Below are positions 1 to 5,883 of a stretch of 7,385 bases of DNA, piece by piece. Under the pieces are notes generated by a model. The model searched no databases. It had not been told where the DNA came from and was given only the letters and a program-made list of their open reading frames with translations. The stretch lies in NCBI GenBank assembly GCA_937868245.1, contig CALMMI010000303.1:1-7385 (forward strand), given 5' to 3'. Position 1 is the first letter of the stretch, and every line of letters begins with the position of its first letter. The translations under genes and the position numbers were made by a program. The stretch is from an uncultured Ignavibacteria bacterium (GTDB lineage Bacteria > Bacteroidota > Ignavibacteria > Kapaibacteriales > UBA961).

Positions 1-1
1 A

Positions 2-277
2 ATCGGAGTTAGTGTTGATATGCCCTTTACTGCAAAAGTTTTTTCGGATAGATATAAACTCGGTTTCCCATTATTCTCAGATTTTAACAGAGAAGTAATT
101 AAGCAATACGATGTATTGCTTCACGATTTTGCACATATTCCTGGTTTGGATTCTTGCCAAAGAACAGTGTATTTACTTGATGGCGAAGGGGTTATACGCT
201 ATGTGGAAGTTACGGCAAATCCGGGCGTAGAGCCAAATTATGCAGCTTTGATGAGCGCAATTGAAGGATTGGTATAA
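2..277 (+). CDS. Peroxiredoxin (AhpC/TSA family), C-terminal part; 5' end outside window
   Basis: The reading frame is open from base 2, so the gene begins before the window. The visible 91 residues start with IGVSVD and continue into PFTAKVF, then FPLFSDFNREV and YDVL. This is the second half of the thioredoxin fold in AhpC/TSA (Bcp/AhpE-like) peroxiredoxins. The conserved arginine after the loop (SCQRTVYLLD) and the tail pattern G-V-I-R-Y-V-E followed by NPGVEPNY also fit. Enzymes of this family reduce hydrogen peroxide and organic hydroperoxides with a peroxidatic cysteine, which would lie upstream and cannot be checked here. One cysteine is visible, about residue 52 of the fragment, just before the conserved QR. 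It could be a resolving cysteine, but this is inference. A strong terminator follows 19 bp after the stop. The family call is firm; the subfamily is not. Confidence 0.88.
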   Translation: MGVSVDMPFTAKVFSDRYKLGFPLFSDFNREVIKQYDVLLHDFAHIPGLDSCQRTVYLLDGEGVIRYVEVTANPGVEPNYAALMSAIEGLV

Positions 278-296
278 ATCATCAGTTATTTTTCCT

Positions 297-325
297 AAGC
301 CCTTACATTTGTAAGGGCTTTTTTT
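297..325 (+). terminator. Rho-independent terminator after the peroxiredoxin gene
   Basis: A perfect 10-bp stem (AAGCCCTTAC / GTAAGGGCTT) with a 4-nt ATTT loop runs straight into a T tract ending at 325. It lies 19 bp after the peroxiredoxin stop and only 20 bp before the ATG of the next gene, so it separates the two transcription units or attenuates read-through between them. Confidence 0.9.
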
Positions 326-345
326 ATCAATTTTCGATAAAATAT

Positions 346-918
346 ATGAAAAGCTTACGTAATCTTATTAATCAAAGAACTTTCTCTGTGTTCTTTATAT
401 GTATGTCATTGGGATTAATTTCAGTTACAGGGTGCAAAAAAGTTGAACAAGAACCACAAACGAATATCACTCAAACTGTTGAACAAATCGGACTCGAAAT
501 TGGTGATGCAGCCCCAAATTTCACAATGAATGACCAATTCGGGAAATCAGTATCACTTAAAGACTTTCGCGGTAAAGTTGTTATGATAGATTTTTGGGCA
601 ACTTGGTGCGGGCCATGCGTGGCTTCAATCCCTCATGTAAAGGAACTTAACGATAAGTACGCAGGAAAAGATGTTGTAATTCTCGGGATTTCTTTGGATA
701 AGGATCTGGATCAATGGAAATCATTTATCACAGACGAAAAGATGAACTGGATACACATAGCAGATGGTAACTACTGGAGTAATGCTGCTGCTTTGCAATA
801 TCATATTGAGTCAATTCCAAGTGTTTGGATTATTGACAAAAACGGAAAAATTACGGCAAAGGATATTCGAGCAAATGCAGCCGGTGCTGAGATTGACGCA
901 GCTCTTGCAAAGAAGTAG
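346..918 (+). CDS. TlpA/ResA-type thioredoxin-fold lipoprotein
   Basis: This is a 190-residue envelope thiol-disulfide protein. A lipoprotein signal peptide spans residues 1-29: a basic start, a hydrophobic stretch around 13-26, then lipobox VTGC with the lipidated cysteine at 30. A short polar linker (31-50) leads into a redoxin domain: GDAAPNF at 53-59, the active-site motif WCGPC with cysteines 88 and 91, and the conserved cis-proline in SIPS at 158. ILGISLD near 112-118 is the usual strand-helix junction. Family members reduce disulfides outside the cytoplasm, for example in cytochrome c maturation or repair of oxidised envelope proteins; the partner here is unknown. The ATG at 346 gives a complete signal peptide and no Shine-Dalgarno sequence is visible. 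A terminator sits just upstream and another just downstream, so this may be a single-gene transcript. The neighbouring peroxiredoxin suggests a thiol-redox theme. Confidence 0.93.
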   Translation: MKSLRNLINQRTFSVFFICMSLGLISVTGCKKVEQEPQTNITQTVEQIGLEIGDAAPNFTMNDQFGKSVSLKDFRGKVVMIDFWATWCGPCVASIPHVKELNDKYAGKDVVILGISLDKDLDQWKSFITDEKMNWIHIADGNYWSNAAALQYHIESIPSVWIIDKNGKITAKDIRANAAGAEIDAALAKK

Positions 919-954
919 TGCGGGGAAGGTATATATATATCGACAATTCAAATT

Positions 955-1000
955 TCCGCAAAAGCATGATTTATAATCATGCTTTTGCGGATTTTTTTTT
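955..1000 (+). terminator. Strong Rho-independent terminator after the TlpA-like gene
   Basis: A perfect 17-bp stem (955-971 with 975-991, arm TCCGCAAAAGCATGATT) with a 3-nt TAT loop is followed by nine Ts at 992-1000. It lies between convergent genes, 36 bp past the plus-strand stop and 20 bp past the minus-strand stop at 1020. Read on the minus strand, the stem is followed only by a weak T-poor stretch. It is therefore clearly a plus-strand terminator and may serve the minus strand less efficiently. Confidence 0.93.
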
Positions 1001-1019
1001 GAACTCTACCGGTATCTTT

Positions 1020-1676
1020 TTACCATCGAACACGTTCAGCTCTTGCTTGGGGTGTATTTCTTTTATCGGCACGTCTGATTGGAATAAAATCAATTCCGGT
1101 CAGTAATACTCTACTTCCTGAAAAGGTACTTGCAAGAATATATTCAGTTGCAGGGATAGTAGTCGTGCCTTTGTAGATAACAGTACATCCAACTTGCATT
1201 ATATATTGTGTACCCTCATTGGTAATTTGAATGCGTTCCGTTTCACCAACAATTGCGCGAACTGTATCAAACTTTGCTATAACATTTCCGTTCTCTTCAA
1301 GCCATGATCCGGCAGTTGTATAGTTAAATGTAATTCCTTGATTATCCTTGAAGTTATTAGAAGTTGTCCTAAAAGAGAACTTCAAGCCTCTGCCTTTTTG
1401 TACATTTACTGTAAAATCTCCTGTGAAATTTGTATTCAGGTAGGTTGCAAGCGCAATTACAGAACCGCCATGCAGTAAAAGGGAGTTATCCGCTTTGTAT
1501 TCCACACTGTCGATATTCGAGATATTCAAACCGGCTATTGTTTCCGACTGACGGGTAGATTCGTTAAACGAATATTCATCAGGCTTTGGGAGGATTTTTT
1601 GGAACAATCCACAGGACTGTAATAGCAATACAAGCAAGAGCAAGGGAATGTTTTTCATATATCGTTTTAAATTCAT
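1020..1676 (-). CDS. Lipoprotein of unknown function, beta-rich
   Basis: I do not recognise this family. From the ATG at 1676 the product has 218 residues. A TTG three codons further upstream (1685) is also open, and a third possible start lies at 1658. Any of the three gives a basic N-terminus, a leucine-rich core (NIPLLLLVLLL) and lipobox LQSC, with cysteine 22 as the lipidated residue when counted from 1676. The mature part alternates hydrophobic and polar residues in many short strands with almost no predicted helix. In style it resembles a beta-sandwich (lectin or LamG-like), which is only an impression. The C-terminus is markedly basic (RRADKRNTPQARAERVRW). The gene follows the upstream lipoprotein gene by 28 bp on the same strand, so the two are probably cotranscribed and their products may act together at the outer membrane. 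Confidence is high for a real lipoprotein gene and low for function. Confidence 0.82.
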   Translation of the reverse strand: MNLKRYMKNIPLLLLVLLLQSCGLFQKILPKPDEYSFNESTRQSETIAGLNISNIDSVEYKADNSLLLHGGSVIALATYLNTNFTGDFTVNVQKGRGLKFSFRTTSNNFKDNQGITFNYTTAGSWLEENGNVIAKFDTVRAIVGETERIQITNEGTQYIMQVGCTVIYKGTTTIPATEYILASTFSGSRVLLTGIDFIPIRRADKRNTPQARAERVRW

Positions 1677-1704
1677 GTGTTTCAATGACTAAACAATGGT
1701 GAAG

Positions 1705-3111
1705 TTATCTGTTGTATCGTATTTCTTTTGGAAAGAAAATGCGGTCGTCAATACTAATTCCCAATCCGAAATAAGCTCCACTAAGTGAATTTGCTGTACC
1801 AAGGTCACCTAAAAAATCAGGGGGAAGAAGTCCGCTGCCTATCGAATTTCCGTTTACATACCCTACATTTGCGCTTAGATTTATAATATTTGATACTTTC
1901 AGATTCAATCTTGCCCCTATATTCGCAAACGAAGAAGGATAGTAATCGTACTCAATAAACGGCTCCAGGCTTAGTTCATCCTGTAGCAGAGTATGCCAAT
2001 AACCAATTCTTATAGGCAATACACCAAGACCATATTTACTTTCCCCGAGTACGAGTACACTAAAGAGCGAGGTTCCTATATATAACTTGTTGTCCAAAAT
2101 CGGCAATGCAAGCGAAGTTGGGGCTACCCGCAGCATATATCCCCGTAACAGTGAAGTAGGATTTTTTGTAGAAAATACGCTTGGTTCACCAGAGTTCAAT
2201 AACGTAAATTGAAGTAAACCGATGTCCCATGCAGAATGCTCATGATCTTTCCATTCGGTATAGAGTTCAGGAACGCGGTTAAGGAAGTCGAGAACCGATA
2301 CTCCAAGTCCTAGATAAGGGAATGATGGGGAAGTACGATCATTCGTAGTATTAAACATATTGCCTTTTGAATTTGTTCCGGCGGCAAATCCTCCGTATAA
2401 TCTAAAATTGAGACCTCCCATTGAACCAACATCAAGAGAAACACTTGCATTTACATACTGCGAAGGGAAAAATCCAAATCCAATGGCAGGGGTGACGGCG
2501 ATGTAAGGTATTTGTTCACGTAAATAATATCGTTTTCTCAAGTAAAGAGGTAAGAAACTACCAAGTGTGCTTTCATTGGCTACTTCCGGTACTAAAGCCT
2601 CAAATGCCGAAAAACCTACTGTCCAATCCTTTGCATCCCTAAACCAACGAAGCCTCGTTTCGTATGTTAATACCCGATAAATACCGCCTGTGAATGTAAC
2701 ACTTCTGGGTTTTCCTTTTGTTAAACTGGCAAAATCTGGGTCGAAAAATCCCGTAATCCCAAACATTCCGCTACCAATACCTTTGTCAGAACTGCTTGTA
2801 CCGATTAAGCCCACGCTTTCAAATACTGCAAAGCGGATAAAGTTTGGGTAATATCTCTCTACAATACTATCTCTTTGGGTAGAGAATGAATTTACAGTTT
2901 GTGTTCGAGACGAGGGAAAAATTACTCCGTTATCCCGTTCACCGGGTTCGTTTCGTACAGCGTCAGTAAATGTAGTGTCTCTATTAGTGATAGTGAAAGC
3001 ATCTTCTTCGGTACGAGTCAGTGACAATGTTTCCATCCATCCGCCTGATGCACAGCCACCTATTGAACTGCAAACAATACCAAGCATCAGAAATTGTAGA
3101 AATATTTTCAT
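1705..3111 (-). CDS. Large lipoprotein with outer-membrane barrel-like sequence, function unknown
   Basis: This 468-residue protein opens with a short basic and hydrophobic signal (MKIFLQFLMLGIVCSS) and lipobox IGGC with cysteine 20. A polar, Ser/Thr-rich stretch (about 21-90) follows. From about residue 90 to the end there are many amphipathic strands rich in Gly, Tyr, Phe and Leu, joined by turns with Asn, Asp and Gly. Examples are TPAIGFGFFPSQY, GLNFRLYGGFAAG, FIEYDYYPSSFANIGARLNL and SGAYFGLGISIDD. That pattern is typical of outer-membrane beta-barrels, although the protein ends in RYNR rather than a classic aromatic C-terminal residue. I cannot assign a family. It is the first gene of a likely two-gene unit with the smaller lipoprotein downstream. 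An 8-bp inverted repeat lies 56-78 bp upstream of its ATG. An alternative is a surface-exposed lipoprotein that is beta-rich but does not span the membrane. Confidence 0.82.
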   Translation of the reverse strand: MKIFLQFLMLGIVCSSIGGCASGGWMETLSLTRTEEDAFTITNRDTTFTDAVRNEPGERDNGVIFPSSRTQTVNSFSTQRDSIVERYYPNFIRFAVFESVGLIGTSSSDKGIGSGMFGITGFFDPDFASLTKGKPRSVTFTGGIYRVLTYETRLRWFRDAKDWTVGFSAFEALVPEVANESTLGSFLPLYLRKRYYLREQIPYIAVTPAIGFGFFPSQYVNASVSLDVGSMGGLNFRLYGGFAAGTNSKGNMFNTTNDRTSPSFPYLGLGVSVLDFLNRVPELYTEWKDHEHSAWDIGLLQFTLLNSGEPSVFSTKNPTSLLRGYMLRVAPTSLALPILDNKLYIGTSLFSVLVLGESKYGLGVLPIRIGYWHTLLQDELSLEPFIEYDYYPSSFANIGARLNLKVSNIINLSANVGYVNGNSIGSGLLPPDFLGDLGTANSLSGAYFGLGISIDDRIFFPKEIRYNR

Positions 3112-3166
3112 GTTTTTATTGGTAAAACGTGGGAATTAATGGATAATTAACGGCAAGGTTTGTTTA

Positions 3167-3189
3167 ATTAAAGTTCCTAATACTTTAAT
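3167..3189. repeat. Inverted repeat upstream of the lipoprotein pair
   Basis: ATTAAAGT (3167-3174) and ACTTTAAT (3182-3189) form a perfect 8-bp inverted repeat around a 7-bp spacer. It lies in the 89-bp gap between the end of the FAH gene and the start of the large lipoprotein gene. The stem is AT-rich and has no T tract on the minus strand, so it is a poor terminator. An operator is possible, but chance is also possible in such AT-rich DNA. Confidence 0.4.
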
Positions 3190-3200
3190 AATTAATATGA

Positions 3201-3857
3201 TTATACAATTGAAATTTCAAGTATGGGTACACCCTGAAGTTCTGCAGTTACCATATCCCCACTTTCTAAACGCCCTACACCTTCCGGTGTTCCGGTAAAA
3301 ATACAATCACCTTCGCGTAATGTAAAAATAGAGGCTACGTATTCGATAAGCTGTTCAACGGTCCGTTCCATCATGCTTGTTGATCCTTTCTGACGAATCT
3401 CCCCGTTTACTTTCAATTCAATGGAAAGATCATTCGGATTAGTTATATCTTTAGCCGGAACAGCTGTTGAAATTGGAGCAGACCCAGAAAACCCTTTAGC
3501 TATTGCCCAAGGTTCACCGCGTTGTTTTGCTATTGCCTGCACATCCCGAAGAGTGAGGTCTATTCCAACAGCATATCCTGCCACATAGTCTAAGGCATCT
3601 CCGGCTGTAACATGAGAGCAATCCTTACCAATAATTACAACCATCTCAACCTCGTGATGCATGTTTTTAGAGATGGAGGGAATGTTGATTGCAGTTTGGT
3701 TCGGTACAAAGGCAGTAGGAGGTTTTATAAATACCAACGCAGATTCAGGCAGTTCAACTCCCATTTCCTTGGCATGAGCAGAATAATTTCTACCGATGCA
3801 ATACATTGTTCCTACTGGAATTTGTGTGTCGTCTGTAAAGATAAAATTTCTATTCAT
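3201..3857 (-). CDS. FAHD1/YcgM-like fumarylacetoacetate hydrolase-family protein
   Basis: This 218-residue protein is the single-domain length of human FAHD1 and E. coli YcgM. Family motifs occur in order: IGRNYSAHAKE (19-31 region), HHEVEM (67-72), GIDLTLRD (98-105), AKGFSGSAP (120-128) and FTGTPEGVG (187-195). Visible functional residues are the predicted lid dyad His28/Glu31, metal ligands Glu69, Glu71 and Asp100 for Mg2+ or Mn2+, Lys121 and Thr190, all as in active enzymes. Relatives act on 2-oxo acids and diketo acids (acylpyruvates, fumarylpyruvate, oxaloacetate decarboxylation or tautomerisation, homoprotocatechuate intermediates). The substrate cannot be read from sequence, though FAHD1-type activity is the best general guess. 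It is cytoplasmic, with no signal peptide. It is the last gene of a cluster, 33 bp after the DinB-fold gene. The ATG at 3857 starts exactly at the family N-terminus. Confidence 0.93.
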   Translation of the reverse strand: MNRNFIFTDDTQIPVGTMYCIGRNYSAHAKEMGVELPESALVFIKPPTAFVPNQTAINIPSISKNMHHEVEMVVIIGKDCSHVTAGDALDYVAGYAVGIDLTLRDVQAIAKQRGEPWAIAKGFSGSAPISTAVPAKDITNPNDLSIELKVNGEIRQKGSTSMMERTVEQLIEYVASIFTLREGDCIFTGTPEGVGRLESGDMVTAELQGVPILEISIV

Positions 3858-3890
3858 AATGTATTGTCAAAGTGGAAGGAATGTATGTTT

Positions 3891-4409
3891 TTATAAAAGA
3901 GGGTAGTACCGCTCTTTGAGTACATTAAGGTGATGGATTACATGTCCGGCACTCAGGAAACCGATTGCAAGGACGGATATTCTTTTTTGAAAAGCAATGC
4001 CGTCACGCTTCATCATGTCATCTGAAAAGCTTTTGTATAAAGCAATTGTAGAATTCCTTACAAGCTGAAATTCTTCAAACAAATCGTCGAGAGTTCTTGT
4101 TGTGGCACTAGCATCGGCTGCATATTTATCTTCATCAAATCCTGGCTGAATTGTGCTGTCGTTCCTAGCGAAACATAAGGCACGGTAAGTAAAAATTCTT
4201 TCGGTATCTATAAGGTGTTGAAGTATATCCTTAACAGTCCATTTTCCGGGTGCATAAACAGTATCTCCTAAACGTGTAAAGGAATCTTTCTCTTTTTGAA
4301 GCCAATGAACATCATACTGTTGCAAGGCATCAATTACGGAAAAGTCTCCAACCAGATTTATGTATCGGTCGAAGTATTCGGGCATGGTAATAATGTCGGA
4401 TTTTTTCAT
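3891..4409 (-). CDS. DinB-fold protein (DinB_2 / YfiT-like), putative metal-dependent thiol transferase
   Basis: This 172-residue helical protein has the DinB four-helix signature. The segment GKWTVKDILQHLIDTERIF (residues 55-73) carries His65, and the C-terminal helix GHVIHHLNVLKERY carries His156 and His160. The H...HxxxH triad binds a divalent metal in DinB/YfiT proteins. The PGKW motif followed by a helix, the YRALCFARND segment and the PGFDEDKYA loop are all characteristic. Characterised relatives include bacillithiol S-transferases and mycothiol-dependent maleylpyruvate isomerase, but most members have no known substrate. It is cytoplasmic, with no signal peptide. It lies 14 bp after the crotonase gene and 33 bp before the FAH gene, so an operon is likely. 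The ATG at 4409 was chosen; a second ATG at codon 9 is possible. The family is confident; the activity is not known. Confidence 0.9.
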   Translation of the reverse strand: MKKSDIITMPEYFDRYINLVGDFSVIDALQQYDVHWLQKEKDSFTRLGDTVYAPGKWTVKDILQHLIDTERIFTYRALCFARNDSTIQPGFDEDKYAADASATTRTLDDLFEEFQLVRNSTIALYKSFSDDMMKRDGIAFQKRISVLAIGFLSAGHVIHHLNVLKERYYPLL

Positions 4410-4423
4410 ATATAGTAGATACC

Positions 4424-5206
4424 TTATTTACCTGTAAACACAGCTGTTCTTTTTTCTAAAAATGCTTTTGTGCCTTCTTTAAAATCTTGAGTACCGCAAA
4501 TTTCTCCAAATTTACTGGATTCAAAATTCATTCCTTCTTCTGCTGACATTTCGCCCGAGGCAATAATACTTTGGAGAGCAGCGTGGACTGCAAGCGGGGC
4601 TTTTGATACGATAGTCTGAACAAACTTCTCAGCAAAATCCAGTAGCTCTGCAGGTTCGTGAACAGAGTTCACCAACCCGATTTTCTCAGCCGCTTCGGCA
4701 TTAATAATCATCCCGGAAAGAATAAGTTCTGCAGATTTTGCACGACCTACAAGTTGTGTAAGACGTTGTGTTCCGCCGTATCCCGGTAATATACCAAGGT
4801 TTACTTCCGGCTGACCGAATTTGGAATTTGTTGCTGCAAACCGGATATGACATGCAAGGGCAAGCTCACATCCTCCCCCAAGTGCAAAACCGTTAACGGC
4901 TGCAATAACCGGTTTACCGAGATGTTCTATTGCATCGAATACACGTTGACCTACTTTTGAAAATTCAGCACCCGATGTAGAGTCTTGCTCATGGAGTTCT
5001 GCAATGTCAGCTCCTGCGGCAAATGCTTTTGCACCCGACCCTGTAATGATAGCTGCATGGATTTCGCTGTCGTTTGAGATTTGCGATACAGCAAGTGACA
5101 GATCACTGAAGAGTTGGTTGTTGAGAGCGTTTAGTTTATCAGGGCGATTAAGTGTAATTACAGCATAGCCGATTTTTTTTTCAAAAAGTAGGGTTTCAAA
5201 CGTCAT
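4424..5206 (-). CDS. Enoyl-CoA hydratase (crotonase family)
   Basis: At 260 residues this is the normal length for a crotonase. It shows the NRPDKLNAL segment (20-28), the first oxyanion-hole motif FAAGADIAEL (62-71) and the second oxyanion motif ALGGGCELA (108-116). The two catalytic glutamates of true hydratases are present: Glu114 in GGGCE and Glu134 in FGQPEVNLG, 20 residues apart as in rat enoyl-CoA hydratase. PGYGGTQRL follows. It should add water to trans-2-enoyl-CoA in fatty-acid or short-chain acyl-CoA metabolism; a crotonyl-CoA hydratase role is plausible but the chain length cannot be read. It is the first gene of the crotonase, DinB, FAH cluster. A run of nine As falls at codons 9-12, just inside the start. 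The ATG at 5206 begins the family N-terminus, and the divergent region upstream carries two palindromes that may control it. Confidence 0.95.
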   Translation of the reverse strand: MTFETLLFEKKIGYAVITLNRPDKLNALNNQLFSDLSLAVSQISNDSEIHAAIITGSGAKAFAAGADIAELHEQDSTSGAEFSKVGQRVFDAIEHLGKPVIAAVNGFALGGGCELALACHIRFAATNSKFGQPEVNLGILPGYGGTQRLTQLVGRAKSAELILSGMIINAEAAEKIGLVNSVHEPAELLDFAEKFVQTIVSKAPLAVHAALQSIIASGEMSAEEGMNFESSKFGEICGTQDFKEGTKAFLEKRTAVFTGK

Positions 5207-5244
5207 AGAAGGGTATCTTTCGTGATTACCAAAAAAATATCGTG

Positions 5245-5280
5245 AATTTGGAGCGCAAATTACTAAATTTGGCTCAAATT
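5245..5280. promoter_or_regulatory. Tandem palindromes in the divergent intergenic region (candidate operator)
   Basis: Two perfect 6-bp inverted repeats follow one another: AATTTG-N5-CAAATT (5245-5261) and AATTTG-N3-CAAATT (5266-5280). Their centres, 5253 and 5273, are 20 bp apart, about two helical turns, so bound dimers would face the same side of DNA. They lie 39-74 bp upstream of the crotonase ATG and 48-83 bp upstream of the membrane-protein ATG. TAAATTTG (5264-5271) also matches the Bacteroidota -7 pattern TAnnTTTG. The nearest TTTG upstream (5247-5250) is only 13 bp away, however, closer than expected for a -33 element. The palindromes are seen directly; regulation is inferred. Confidence 0.5.
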
Positions 5281-5290
5281 AAGAGTGAAG

Positions 5291-5310
5291 TAGAGATGAA
5301 ATTATCTCTA
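5291..5310 (+). repeat. Inverted repeat just before the membrane-protein gene
   Basis: TAGAGAT (5291-5297) and ATCTCTA (5304-5310) form a perfect 7-bp inverted repeat with a 6-nt GAAATT spacer, ending 17 bp before the ATG at 5328. It could be a small hairpin in the mRNA leader that affects translation, or another protein-binding site. There is no T tract directly after it that would make it a terminator. Confidence 0.4.
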
Positions 5311-5327
5311 ATAAATATTTTTGACGA

Positions 5328-5843
5328 ATGAAACAATCTGCAAATTCTTCACCTGAAGAAATAATACGGAGAAAAAGGAAACGGAGACAAACTGAATATA
5401 TCGGTCTGGCTGCATTCCAAGTTTCGTTTGCATATATGTTTCGCCATTTTTTACATGTTGAAACAGTAACTATTGTAGCAATTTCTGCATTGAGTTTGGG
5501 CTGGGTGTTAGCACTGTTACGAGAAAAACGTCGCACACTCGGTGAAACTAACAGAACAAGGATTCTGACTGATGCAGTCGAGTCGTTGCTGATTATGTTT
5601 TTGATTGCTATTTCGGTTATTGTTTGCCTTAAACTCGGCATTGAATTACTTGTAATCCAAGCTCATCTGTGTGTTTTCTTATCAGGATATTTTTGCGGCT
5701 CAGTATTAAGTGAAACTCGATGGGTTACTACTAATTTTGGGAATTTATCTCCAAATGAACGCTATAATTACATACATAATTTGAACAGCTCCATCATTTT
5801 TCCTTATAACAGTGAGTTCTTACGTTCACTCTTCAGGAAGTAA
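5328..5843 (+). CDS. Small four-helix membrane protein of unknown function
   Basis: I do not recognise this 171-residue protein. The N-terminus is polar and then strongly basic (IIRRKRKRRQ, 12-21), which by the positive-inside rule places it in the cytoplasm. Four hydrophobic segments follow at about 24-43, 46-64, 83-102 and 105-127. The loop between helices two and three (LREKRRTLGETNRTR) is also basic. The C-terminal third (about 130-171) is polar and aromatic, with no membrane segment and no motif I can name. Coding style matches the neighbours and there is no sign of transfer. The gene diverges from the crotonase cluster and lies 40 bp before the phosphodiester glycosidase gene on the same strand, so the two are probably cotranscribed. 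No Shine-Dalgarno sequence is visible; the first in-frame ATG was taken. A frame on the opposite strand (5279-5641) is judged a shadow. Confidence 0.78.
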   Translation: MKQSANSSPEEIIRRKRKRRQTEYIGLAAFQVSFAYMFRHFLHVETVTIVAISALSLGWVLALLREKRRTLGETNRTRILTDAVESLLIMFLIAISVIVCLKLGIELLVIQAHLCVFLSGYFCGSVLSETRWVTTNFGNLSPNERYNYIHNLNSSIIFPYNSEFLRSLFRK

Positions 5844-5883
5844 ATACGATAAATGAATTACATTAAAGAATTGTTATTTTGCA

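Noticed and set aside
930..940. TATATATATAT stretch after the TlpA-like gene, considered as a promoter -10 region
   Set aside because: It lies just before a strong terminator and no gene on the plus strand follows within reach. It is best read as simple AT repeat.
764..1106. Two plus-strand frames across the end of the TlpA-like gene and the terminator
   Set aside because: They overlap a confident gene or run through the terminator stem and into the antisense of the lipoprotein gene. They have no family features.
3612..3896. Plus-strand frame opposite the FAH gene
   Set aside because: It is antisense to a gene with complete family motifs, and its translation has no recognisable domain.
5316..5323. 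TATTTTTG before the membrane-protein gene, a match to the Bacteroidota -7 pattern
   Set aside because: It would place the transcript start at or inside the ATG and no TTTG lies at the usual distance upstream. A chance match in T-rich sequence is more likely.
5279..5641. Minus-strand frame opposite the four-helix membrane protein
   Set aside because: The plus-strand frame has coherent helices and charge distribution. The minus-strand translation is Ser/Arg-rich with no structure, and it covers the intergenic inverted repeat.
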